A stretch of 5,373 nucleotides of DNA from JAWLCG01 sp041687295 (GCA_041687295.1 JAWLCG010000343.1:1-5373); one strand, 5' to 3'; counted from the stretch's first letter, positions 1-4,748 are shown. Notes: a model not told the origin generated them from the sequence alone. Made by a program: numbers and translations.

Positions 1-208
1 GACATAACAGGCTTCTCGGCCAGGAGGAGCCGCCCGTGCCGTAAGGGCGCCTTGGCGGCGCTCGGGTCGCTTTTCAGCGCCAGCGCTGCCTGTCCTGGGC
101 CAAGGTCTCTGGAATGTATCATCCCTGCCGGGGGGCCTAAAGCGATAAATCCCGGGGGTTTGGGGGCTGGCCCCCATTCCTTCTCTTCAACTTCTTGGGA
201 TGCGAACC
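1..208. other. Left-edge non-coding region with G/C hairpins
   Basis: I recognise no gene here. On the minus strand a frame beginning at an ATG at 122-120 stays open to the window edge (about 40 codons, ending in ...LLLAEKPVM), and its second half has G/C-rich third positions. It could be the start of a gene cut by the edge, but the ATG has no properly spaced Shine-Dalgarno sequence and the peptide matches no family I know. It is not hisF, whose start would read like M-L-A-K-R-I-I-P-C-L-D. The plus strand is also open across this region, so openness means little. A short perfect inverted repeat, CAGCGC-CA-GCGCTG, lies at 75-88. From 130 to 176 there are three runs of five or six G. Confidence 0.4.
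161..176 (-). repeat. Hairpin downstream of hisA
   Basis: TGGGGGC and GCCCCCA are perfect inverse complements separated by two bases, giving a very stable G/C hairpin (6 bp with a 4-nt loop) about 33 nt past the hisA stop codon on the minus strand. It could stop transcription or stabilise the hisA 3' end. It is followed on the minus strand by AACCCCCGGG rather than a U tract, so it is not a canonical intrinsic terminator. Confidence 0.35.
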
Positions 209-934
209 CTATTTTCCACTGGCCGCCGCCAGGGCCTCGGCCAGGTCGATCTGCCCCTCGTAGTACGCCCGGCCAATGATCGCCCCGGCGCAGCCGATAC
301 GGCGGCACTCGACGATGTCCTGCACACGGCTGACCCCGCCGGAGGCGATGACCGGCACGTCGGTGGCTTCGATCAGCTCGGCCGTCGCGGGGACGTTCGG
401 GCCCGTCAGCATGCCGTCGCGGGCGATGTCGGTGTAGATGATCGCCCCCAGCGGCCAGCCCCGCACCTGCCGGGCCAGGTCCAGCGCCGTCGCCTCCAGC
501 TGCTCGGTCCAGCCCTGCACGGCCAGGCGCCCCTCGCGGGCGTCCAGGCCCAGGGCCACCCGGCCCGCCATCTCCGGACGGTGGACCAGGGCCTCGAACC
601 ACGCCCAGTCCTTCAGGGCGGCCGAGCCGACGATGACGCGGTCGGCACCGGCCTCGAGCAGGCTGGCGGCGGCCTGGTCGTTGCGGATGCCCCCGCCGAC
701 CTCGAACTTCACCCGCCCGGCCTGGGCGATCTGGCGGATCTGCGGCAGGTTGGCCAGCTGGCCCGTGCGGGCGGCGTCGAGGTCCACCACGTGGATGTAC
801 CGCACGCCGGCGTCGGCGAAGTCCGCCGCGATCTGGGCCGGGTTCTCCGAGTAGACCGTCTGGCGGTCGTAGTCGCCCTGGGCGAGCCGCACGACCCGCC
901 CCCCGCGAAGATCAATGGCCGGTAGGATTTCCAT
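209..934 (-). CDS. hisA: HisA, ProFAR isomerase (phosphoribosylformimino-5-aminoimidazole carboxamide ribotide isomerase)
   Basis: HisA catalyses the Amadori rearrangement of ProFAR to PRFAR, the fourth step of histidine biosynthesis, in the cytoplasm. The 241-residue length is normal for this (beta/alpha)8 barrel. The N-terminus M-E-I-L-P-A-I-D-L places the catalytic base at Asp8, and the acid Asp131 lies in the GLDAREG segment. Phosphate-binding loops are visible at VGGGI (79-83), ASGGV (197-201) and GRAYYEG (221-227), together with YTDIARDGM (167-175). The two-fold repeat expected of the fold is apparent (VGGG/VGSAA and ASGG/GRA). The ATG at 934 gives the canonical family start, although no good Shine-Dalgarno sequence precedes it. 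The gene is 488 nt from hisH, in the same direction, across a repeat-rich gap, so it may be read through from hisH or have its own unseen promoter. No disruption or missing active-site residue is visible. Confidence 0.97.
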   Translation of the reverse strand: MEILPAIDLRGGRVVRLAQGDYDRQTVYSENPAQIAADFADAGVRYIHVVDLDAARTGQLANLPQIRQIAQAGRVKFEVGGGIRNDQAAASLLEAGADRVIVGSAALKDWAWFEALVHRPEMAGRVALGLDAREGRLAVQGWTEQLEATALDLARQVRGWPLGAIIYTDIARDGMLTGPNVPATAELIEATDVPVIASGGVSRVQDIVECRRIGCAGAIIGRAYYEGQIDLAEALAAASGK

Positions 935-949
935 AATGGCGTCCGTCTG

Positions 950-993
950 TGCGTCAATGCGTTAATGCGTTAATGCGTCAATGCGTTAATGCG
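950..993. repeat. 8-bp tandem repeat TGCGTYAA x5
   Basis: Five consecutive units of TGCGT(C/T)AA run from 950 to 989, followed by a partial TGCG at 990-993. The C/T pattern is C,T,T,C,T. The array begins 16 nt upstream of the hisA start codon. On the minus strand each unit reads TTRACGCA, so two units contain TTGACG, which resembles a -35 hexamer, but no -10 lies at the right distance. Units are far too short for a CRISPR array. The array could be a slippage-prone tract that changes the hisA leader length, or a site for a DNA-binding protein; both are guesses. Confidence 0.9.
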
Positions 994-1023
994 GAGGACA
1001 CTGCAGCGTCCCGGACCCGCGTG

Positions 1024-1041
1024 CCCGAAGGCGCCTTCGGG
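1024..1041. repeat. 18-bp perfect palindrome
   Basis: CCCGAAGGCGCCTTCGGG is its own reverse complement. As RNA from either strand it would fold into a stem of about 7 bp with a 4-nt loop. No T tract follows on either strand, so it is not a standard terminator. It is one of several strong hairpins in the hisH-hisA gap. Confidence 0.85.
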
Positions 1042-1062
1042 TGCCTTGTCGCCTCCATCCAC

Positions 1063-1086
1063 GCCCACGCAATGCCTTGCGTGGGC
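1063..1086. repeat. Hairpin, 10-bp stem and 4-nt loop
   Basis: GCCCACGCAA and TTGCGTGGGC are perfect inverse complements separated by TGCC, giving the strongest stem-loop in the window. On the plus strand it is followed by TTCTC, a weak T-rich tail. On the minus strand, the direction of the his genes, it is followed by GTGGATGG. It could therefore attenuate antisense transcription more plausibly than hisH-hisA read-through, or be an REP-like element. Confidence 0.85.
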
Positions 1087-1105
1087 TTCTCGGACGGGGC
1101 GATCC

Positions 1106-1136
1106 ATGGAGCCTCGACGCTCCATCGACGCTCCAT
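1106..1136. repeat. 11-bp tandem repeat with inverted copy
   Basis: CGACGCTCCAT occurs twice in tandem (1115-1125 and 1126-1136). Just before it, ATGGAGC at 1106-1112 is the inverse complement of the GCTCCAT in each unit, so the segment can form a 7-bp stem with either copy (6-nt loop with the first). The alternative pairing is visible in the sequence. Any switch-like role is speculative. Confidence 0.75.
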
Positions 1137-1179
1137 CGGCTCTCTGCCGTGCGAATGGGCCCCGTCTCCGTCGCGCCCG

Positions 1180-1211
1180 AGACGTGGCTACAAACTCCGC
1201 AGCCACGGCAC
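1180..1211 (+). repeat. Dispersed hairpin element, copy 1
   Basis: This 32-nt segment starts AGACGTGGCT and ends AGCCACGGCAC. Its arms CGTGGCT (1183-1189) and AGCCACG (1201-1207) form a 7-bp stem around an 11-nt loop. A second copy lies in inverse orientation at 5296-5328. The two align over their whole length with two substitutions and one inserted base. Stem arms are identical between copies, and the differences fall in the loop, as expected if structure is selected or if both derive recently from one family. It is probably a member of a genome-wide intergenic repeat family (REP- or MITE-like), which is inferred. Confidence 0.8.
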
Positions 1212-1245
1212 CCGGACACTTTGTCTTCTCTGAATCTCAACAAAC

Positions 1246-1287
1246 CTCTGTGCTTCTTCTCTCTGTGCCCTCTGTGTCCTCTGTGGC
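1246..1287 (-). repeat. 9-bp CTCTGTGNN tandem repeat
   Basis: Four units of CTCTGTGNN occur at 1246-1254, 1261-1269, 1270-1278 and 1279-1287, the last three in perfect 9-bp register. On the minus strand this reads as repeats of CACAGAG. From memory, such CACAGAG-type tracts occur between genes in several bacterial phyla and generate spurious predicted proteins with periodic HRG or TED triplets. The minus-strand frame here gives just that pattern (GHRGHRGHRE), so it should not be called a gene. Confidence 0.8.
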
Positions 1288-1321
1288 CCATCTTCGTCTT
1301 CAGTGGCCCATCTTCGTCTTC
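1283..1321. repeat. 20-bp tandem duplication
   Basis: GTGGCCCATCTTCGTCTTCA (1283-1302) is repeated immediately at 1303-1321, identical for 19 bases before diverging (A versus G). It overlaps the end of the CTCTGTG repeats and runs into a perfect 12-bp palindrome, GTCTTCGAAGAC, at 1316-1327. The near-identity suggests a recent slippage or duplication event. Confidence 0.85.
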
Positions 1322-1326
1322 GAAGA

Positions 1327-1344
1327 CCCCGGGCAAGCCCGGGG
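1327..1344 (-). repeat. CCCCGGGC/GCCCGGGG hairpin
   Basis: CCCCGGGC and GCCCGGGG flank two A residues, giving a 7-bp all-G/C stem with a 4-nt CAAG loop. It abuts the GTCTTCGAAGAC palindrome and is followed on the plus strand by CTATATAGGGACAC. On the minus strand the hairpin lies about 80 nt past the hisH stop. It is followed there by TCTTCG, a short pyrimidine stretch, so weak termination or 3'-end protection of the hisH message is possible but unproven. Confidence 0.6.
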
Positions 1345-1381
1345 CTATATAGGGACACACGGTTGCGCCGGGTGCCGCCGT

Positions 1382-1401
1382 GCCGGGCCTCGCTTGCTCG
1401 A
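1382..1401 (+). repeat. Second dispersed motif, copy 1
   Basis: GCCGGGCCTCGCT followed by T-GCTCGA. The same 13-base core and GCTCGA ending occur on the minus strand at 5285-5264, with two extra bases between them. The motif lies 21 nt past the hisH stop codon (minus direction). At both places it sits on the same side of the 32-nt dispersed hairpin element, which suggests that the two motifs belong to one composite repeat. Confidence 0.6.
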
Positions 1402-1422
1402 AGAGAGCCTACGGGCGATGCC

Positions 1423-2043
1423 CTACAGGTTGACGAAGTTCTCCAGCATCTTCAGGCCTACGGTCTGGCTCTTCTCGGGGTGGAACTGGGTGGCGAAGAG
1501 GTTGCCCCTTCGGATGCTGGAGGTGAAGGGGTAGCCGTAGTCGGTGACGGTGGCCGTCACGGACGCATCGGCGGGCACCACGTGGTAGCTGTGGACGAAG
1601 TAGACGTGGCAGCCGCTCTGCAGGCCCGTCAGCAGGGGGTTCTCGCCGCTCCACTGCAGGTCGTTCCAGCCCATGTGGGGGATGGCCAGGTCGTGCCCGG
1701 CCGGCAGGGCCGAGAAATCGAACCGCACCACCTCGCCGCCCAGCACGCCCAGGCCCCGGTGCTCGCCGTCCTCGTAGCCCACCTCGAACAGCAGCTGCAG
1801 GCCCAGGCAGATGCCCAGCATGGGCCGACCGTCGGTGGCCGCCCGGGTGACGGCCTCGACGAGCCCGCGCTGGCGGAGGTGCTCCATGGCGTCGGCGAAG
1901 GCGCCCACGCCGGGCAGGATGACCTTCTCGGCCGAGTCGACCTCCTCGGGCGCCGCGACGATGCGGGCCTGTCCGCCGACGCGCTCGATGGCCTTGGCCA
2001 CGCTGCGCAGGTTGCCCATGCCGTAGTCGATGATCGCGATCAT
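1423..2043 (-). CDS. hisH: HisH, glutamine amidotransferase subunit of imidazole glycerol phosphate synthase
   Basis: HisH hydrolyses glutamine and passes ammonia to HisF. The complex converts PRFAR to imidazole glycerol phosphate and AICAR, the fifth step of histidine synthesis, in the cytoplasm. The protein has 206 residues, a normal length. It begins with the family signature M-I-A-I-I-D-Y-G-M-G-N-L-R-S-V. Its class I amidotransferase triad is complete: nucleophile Cys79 in MLGICLGLQ, His188 and Glu190 in QFHPEKS. The oxyanion-strand motif PGVGAF is at 44-49 and the HMGWN interface segment at 123-127. The ATG at 2043 gives the canonical start; the Shine-Dalgarno sequence is poor (only AAGG, rather far upstream). 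It starts 28 nt after the OmpA-like gene, so it is probably cotranscribed with it. hisF is not seen in the window. A GGGC-GAT-GCCC inverted repeat (1413-1423) overlaps the stop codon. Confidence 0.97.
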   Translation of the reverse strand: MIAIIDYGMGNLRSVAKAIERVGGQARIVAAPEEVDSAEKVILPGVGAFADAMEHLRQRGLVEAVTRAATDGRPMLGICLGLQLLFEVGYEDGEHRGLGVLGGEVVRFDFSALPAGHDLAIPHMGWNDLQWSGENPLLTGLQSGCHVYFVHSYHVVPADASVTATVTDYGYPFTSSIRRGNLFATQFHPEKSQTVGLKMLENFVNL

Positions 2044-2071
2044 GTGACGGGTACTGCCTTCTGCCGGTTCG

Positions 2072-2749
2072 TTACTGTCGCAGGACGAACACTTCCACGC
2101 GGCGGTTGCGGGCCTTGTTGGCGGTGCTGGTGTTGGGGGCGGAGGGCTTGGCCTCGCCCATGGCGATGGTCTCGATCCGCTCGCGGCTGATGCCGCGCTC
2201 GATCAGGGCCCGGCTGACGGCCATCGCGCGGTTGGCCGAGAGGTCCAGGTTGTCCTGCCAGAGGTTTCTCGTGCGGCGGATGGGGTCGGCGTCGGTGTAG
2301 CCGTAAACCAGCACGACGGCGTTGGGGTACTGGCTCTTGATGCGGCTGGCGAGCTCGGTGAGTTTCTGCTGGCCGGCGGCCGTCAGCGTGGCCCGGCCGG
2401 CGGGGAAGAGCAGGTCGCTTTCCAGGACGATCCGCTCGCCGCGGCGGGGGTCCAGCACGCCGGGCTGCTGCGGGGCGGGCTGGGCCGACGGGGGCGCCTG
2501 GCGGGCGGCCTGGGCGTCCATGCGGGTGCGGGCGAGCTCGGCGTTGCGGGCGTCCAGCTCGGCCAGGAGGCTGGCCTGCTGCTGCTGGGTAGCCTCGAGG
2601 TCGGCGCGGAGCTCGGCGTTCTGGGTCTGCACCTCGTCGTAGCGGCTGCTGAGCTGGGCGTAGTCCTGCTGGGCGCGGTTGGCGCACCCAGTGGTCCCCA
2701 GGGCCAACGCGCAGAAGCCCACCAGCGTGAGGATGTCACGGGCTCTCAT
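2072..2749 (-). CDS. OmpA-family peptidoglycan-associated lipoprotein with coiled coil
   Basis: Predicted 225-residue envelope lipoprotein that would tether a lipid-anchored N-terminus to peptidoglycan. It has a short positive N-terminus (MRARD), a hydrophobic stretch, and a lipobox-like TTGC with the lipid-attachment Cys22. Residues about 30-82 are rich in E, Q, L and A and look like a coiled coil. A Pro/Gln-rich linker covers about 84-105. The C-terminal OmpA/MotB-like domain (about 107-225) has VYGYTDADP near 148-156, LSANRAMAVSRALIERGI near 170-187 and NRRVEVFV near 215-222. Asp153 and the NRR arginines correspond to the known diaminopimelate-binding positions of the fold. An ATG nine codons upstream (2776) is in frame, but AGGAG at 2760-2756 is ideally placed for 2749 and gives a clean signal peptide. 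The architecture resembles Pal/YiaD-like proteins, but tolB/tolA neighbours are absent, so the gene is not named. Confidence 0.9.
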   Translation of the reverse strand: MRARDILTLVGFCALALGTTGCANRAQQDYAQLSSRYDEVQTQNAELRADLEATQQQQASLLAELDARNAELARTRMDAQAARQAPPSAQPAPQQPGVLDPRRGERIVLESDLLFPAGRATLTAAGQQKLTELASRIKSQYPNAVVLVYGYTDADPIRRTRNLWQDNLDLSANRAMAVSRALIERGISRERIETIAMGEAKPSAPNTSTANKARNRRVEVFVLRQ

Positions 2750-2755
2750 GAATAT

Positions 2756-2760
2756 CTCCT
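2756..2760 (-). promoter_or_regulatory. Ribosome binding site deciding the lipoprotein start
   Basis: AGGAG on the minus strand, six bases before the ATG at 2749. It lies inside the reading frame of the alternative upstream ATG (2776), which itself has no Shine-Dalgarno sequence. This favours the shorter protein with its signal peptide at the very N-terminus. Confidence 0.8.
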
Positions 2761-2805
2761 TGAAGGCGAAGGACATAAGCGGCCGTGTTTGACGGCGGCT
2801 CCCCG

Positions 2806-2833
2806 ATTATAGCGGCCTGATCGGCGATTGCAC
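2806..2833 (-). promoter_or_regulatory. Candidate promoter for the OmpA-like gene
   Basis: A perfect TATAAT (2811-2806 on the minus strand) lies in the 151-nt gap upstream of the lipoprotein. Sixteen bases further upstream is GTGCAA (2833-2828), only three of six matches to TTGACA, so the -35 is weak. Transcription would start near 2799, giving a leader of about 50 nt before the ATG. TATAAT is rare by chance at this GC content. An inverted repeat CGGCGA/TCGCCG (2822-2827 and 2840-2845) overlaps the -35 area and could be an operator, which is speculative. This promoter could also drive hisH. Confidence 0.5.
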
Positions 2834-2900
2834 GCGGATTCGCCGCAGACAACCCCCGCCGCCCCGGCCTGGACATTCGGGCCGTGCGACTCACAAGGGG

Positions 2901-3269
2901 TTACTCCTGCTTATCTTGCGGGCCCAGGGTCCGGGGGGCCGGGCCGGAGTCGTCGGTGCTGCGGGGGGCGGGCTGCCTCTTGTCGTGCTCGAACTGCTCG
3001 AGCCGCTCGTTGAGCTTCTTCTCCCGCGAGATCTTCGAGGCCGACCGGGCGGCGTGGAGGCCCACCGGCAGCATCCACCTGAGCAGCGCCCACAGGCCGA
3101 TGGCGATCAGGGCGGTCAGCAGCAGTACCAGGGCCCGGCTGAGCGTAACGGTGCGGTAGTACAAGTGCAGTTCCCAGACGTTGCCGATGTTCGTCACCAC
3201 CAGCACGATGGCCGCGATGATCAGCAGGCCCGCGAGGCTCAGCAGGACGATGGCCTTGGCTTTGTCCAT
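2901..3269 (-). CDS. Small two-helix membrane protein, LapA/DUF1049-like
   Basis: A 122-residue protein with two hydrophobic segments (about 6-26 and 43-66) separated by a short polar loop containing NIGNVWELHLYYRT. A basic, then charged cytoplasmic-type tail follows: SREKKLNERLEQFEHDKR (81-98) looks like a short amphipathic helix, and the last 25 residues are Pro-rich and probably disordered. The two-helix plan, with an Asn-x-x-x-V-x-L-type loop after the first helix, resembles the LapA (DUF1049) family, known in Escherichia coli for lipopolysaccharide assembly. The match is by pattern only and the function is not certain. An open frame extends upstream to 3356, but AAAGGAGA at 3281-3274 immediately precedes the ATG at 3269, and the extension (Gly/Pro/Arg-rich) overlaps the peptidase gene. 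It starts 38 nt after the prepilin peptidase stop, so the two are probably cotranscribed. Confidence 0.75.
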   Translation of the reverse strand: MDKAKAIVLLSLAGLLIIAAIVLVVTNIGNVWELHLYYRTVTLSRALVLLLTALIAIGLWALLRWMLPVGLHAARSASKISREKKLNERLEQFEHDKRQPAPRSTDDSGPAPRTLGPQDKQE

Positions 3270-3273
3270 GATG

Positions 3274-3281
3274 TCTCCTTT
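3274..3281 (-). promoter_or_regulatory. Ribosome binding site deciding the LapA-like start
   Basis: AAAGGAGA on the minus strand, four bases before the ATG at 3269 (five from the AGGAG core). It supports the 122-residue protein over the longer in-frame version starting at 3356. Confidence 0.8.
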
Positions 3282-3307
3282 CGGGGATCCGCGGCGCCGC
3301 CGGGCCG

Positions 3308-4543
3308 TCAGCCGAAGAGCGCTTCCAGGCCCGGGGCCAGGAACGCCGCCATCCAATCATAGCCCAGCAGGACCAGCAGCGTTCCCACCGCCAGCCAGGG
3401 GCCGTAGGGCAGCTCCTGCTGCCGCCGGGCCAGCCAGGCCCACAGCACCACCAGCAGGCCGCTGAGCGGGGCGACGAAGAAGGTCAGGCTGGCCACGTCC
3501 CAGCCGGCCACCGCGCCGACGGCGGCCAGGATGTGCACGTCGCCCATGCCCATCGCCTCGCGCCCGAAGGCCAGCGTGCCCAGGATCCGCGTGCCCCAGA
3601 TCCACAGCCCGCCGATGAGGAAGCCGAACAGCGACCCGCCCGCCCCGGCCAGCAGCCTCGCCGCCAGCGGGTGGGCCCGCAGGCTGAACAGCTCCGCCCA
3701 CGCCTCGGCCAGCTCGGGCCAGGCCCACAGCACCGCCCAGGCCGCCCCCGCCAGAACCAGGGCGGGCGCCAGGAACAGCACCTCCCGCAGCACCTCCAGG
3801 CGGGGGTTCACCCCGTGCTCGGTGCCGAAGGCGATACCGCCCCGCGACTTGCCCGAGCCCTTGCGGCGTTTCTTCTTGCCCTTGCGCGGCGGGGGGGCGG
3901 CGACGGGCTCGTCGGCCGCCCGGGCCGGCGTCGCGTCGATGAAGCTCGGCGTGAGGTAGCCCTTGCGGACGGCCCAGAGGCTCAGGGCGACCCCGCCGGC
4001 CGCCGCGATGCTCATCGCCACCGGCACCGGCGAGCCCCACGGCAGGAACGGGTGGGGCTGCACGGCCGCCGCCAGGGCCCCGACGCCCGCGCAGATCCAC
4101 ATCACCGGCAGCGGAACCAGGAACCACCGCATGTCGATCGCCGCCGTCGCCAGCAGCCCGCACAGCAGCAGGGCGTGCGCGGCGAACATGGCCGACCCGC
4201 CCGTCATCGTCAGCTCGGACGCCTGTGTCACACCCCACTGGCGGACGCCGACCATGAAATACGCCACGTAGAGCCCCACCAGCAGCAGGCCCGTAAACAG
4301 CTCTACCAGCACGTATTGCGGACTGATGGGCCCCTTGCAGAACCGGCACCGCGCCCGCAGCCACAGCCAGGCGAGGATCGGTATGTTATCGTACCAGTGG
4401 ATCCCCCGCCCGCAGTGAGGGCAATGGCTTGGCGGAAAGACGATGCTCTCGTTGCGTGGCAGGCGGTAGATCACGACGTTGAGAAAGCTGCCGACGCTGG
4501 CGCCGACGGCGAAGATGAACAGGATCCAGATGAGGTCGATCAC
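3308..4543 (-). CDS. Prepilin peptidase (A24 family) with a long internal insert
   Basis: Integral inner-membrane aspartyl protease that removes the leader of type IV pilin or type II secretion pseudopilin precursors and, in many bifunctional members, N-methylates the new N-terminus. With the GTG at 4543 it has 411 residues. The N-terminal domain shows GSFLNVVIYRLP (18-29) and four zinc-type cysteines as CPHC (41, 44) and CRFC (66, 69). The catalytic aspartates are Asp137 (AAIDMRW) and Asp335 in the GMGD motif; PYGPWLA (379-385) is also typical. The aspartates are 198 residues apart, against about 65 in PilD-type enzymes. The insert includes extra helices and a Lys/Arg-rich stretch (KGKKKRRKGSGK, about 221-232). 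Start: GTG at 4543 has AGGAAG nine bases upstream; an in-frame GTG at 4564 (418 residues) has no Shine-Dalgarno sequence. No pilin or secretion ATPase gene is in the window, so its substrate is unknown. Confidence 0.93.
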   Translation of the reverse strand: MIDLIWILFIFAVGASVGSFLNVVIYRLPRNESIVFPPSHCPHCGRGIHWYDNIPILAWLWLRARCRFCKGPISPQYVLVELFTGLLLVGLYVAYFMVGVRQWGVTQASELTMTGGSAMFAAHALLLCGLLATAAIDMRWFLVPLPVMWICAGVGALAAAVQPHPFLPWGSPVPVAMSIAAAGGVALSLWAVRKGYLTPSFIDATPARAADEPVAAPPPRKGKKKRRKGSGKSRGGIAFGTEHGVNPRLEVLREVLFLAPALVLAGAAWAVLWAWPELAEAWAELFSLRAHPLAARLLAGAGGSLFGFLIGGLWIWGTRILGTLAFGREAMGMGDVHILAAVGAVAGWDVASLTFFVAPLSGLLVVLWAWLARRQQELPYGPWLAVGTLLVLLGYDWMAAFLAPGLEALFG

Positions 4544-4676
4544 GGGCTCACGCTTCCTTTGCACCCAACGGGGCGCGGTCCATGCACCCCGGCCGGCCAG
4601 ACGGTACCATCCCTCTGGCGGGAATGCAACGGTTCGGCCCGTGCGGGCAGCCCGGACGGACGGGGCCCGGGAGGCC

Positions 4677-4682
4677 TATAAT
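4677..4682 (+). promoter_or_regulatory. Candidate -10 box for the PEBP gene
   Basis: A perfect TATAAT in the divergent intergenic region, 66 bases before the ATG at 4749. No good -35 is visible 16-18 bases upstream (GGACGG or GACGGA). Transcription would start near 4689, giving a leader of about 60 nt containing an imperfect hairpin (GGGCGC...GCTCCC, about 4703-4718). Like the -10 upstream of the lipoprotein, it is preceded by GGCC-rich sequence. No comparable promoter was found facing the prepilin peptidase; TTGCAT/TACCGT with 17-nt spacing is only a half match at each box. Confidence 0.5.
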
Positions 4683-4735
4683 GCAGGCGACTCCGGAACA
4701 GGGGGCGCTGCATGCTCCCGGACGCTCGCCCAGCA

Positions 4736-4743
4736 GGGAGAGG
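4736..4743 (+). promoter_or_regulatory. Ribosome binding site deciding the PEBP start
   Basis: GGGAGAGG, with its GGAG ending eight bases before the ATG at 4749. The frame is open upstream to about 4479, but that extension overlaps the divergent peptidase gene and does not resemble the family, so translation most likely starts here. Confidence 0.8.
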
Positions 4744-4748
4744 ACGCC

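Larger units (their letters stand above)
935..1422. other. Repeat-rich hisH-hisA intergenic gap (no gene)
   Basis: This 488-nt gap between two co-directional his genes has open frames on both strands, but all are explained by repeats. For example, a minus-strand frame reads HRGHRGHRE simply because it translates a 9-bp tandem repeat. From left to right it holds five 8-bp tandem repeats next to the hisA start, an 18-bp palindrome, a 10-bp-stem hairpin, an 11-bp tandem repeat with an inverted copy, a 32-nt dispersed hairpin element, CTCTGTG tandem repeats, a 20-bp duplication, a CCCCGGGC hairpin, and a second dispersed motif beside the hisH stop. I see no confident promoter, no terminator with a U tract and no histidine-rich leader peptide. 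Confidence 0.8.

Noticed and set aside
130..170. G-quadruplex
   Set aside because: Only three long G runs with uneven spacing; the fourth would be a GG pair. The inverted repeat at 161-176 is a better explanation for part of it.
200..925. A 241-codon plus-strand open frame opposite hisA
   Set aside because: Exact shadow of hisA; rich in Arg, Asp, Gly and Val with no family motif.
952..981. Promoter for hisA using TTGACG as -35
   Set aside because: Neither TTGACG copy has a -10-like hexamer 16-18 bases downstream; the hexamers found are ATTGAC and ATGGAA.
950..993. CRISPR-like array
   Set aside because: Units are only 8 bp with no spacers.
986..1360. Minus-strand frame with GHRGHRGHRE repeats between the his genes
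   Set aside because: The periodic peptide is the translation of the CTCTGTG tandem repeat, and there is no ribosome site.
1303..2190. A long plus-strand open frame opposite hisH
   Set aside because: Antisense to hisH, which carries an intact catalytic triad; the frame also runs through intergenic repeats.
3270..3356. N-terminal extension of the LapA-like protein
   Set aside because: It overlaps the end of the peptidase gene, is Gly/Pro/Arg-rich, and AAAGGAGA precedes the ATG at 3269.
3533..4681. A 382-codon plus-strand open frame opposite the prepilin peptidase
   Set aside because: It is antisense to a gene with a full set of family motifs. Its product is a low-complexity mix rich in Arg, Pro, Gln and His, as expected from the reverse of a GC-rich gene.
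4479..4748. N-terminal extension of the PEBP protein
   Set aside because: It overlaps the divergent peptidase gene, is unlike the family, and a strong ribosome site precedes the ATG at 4749.
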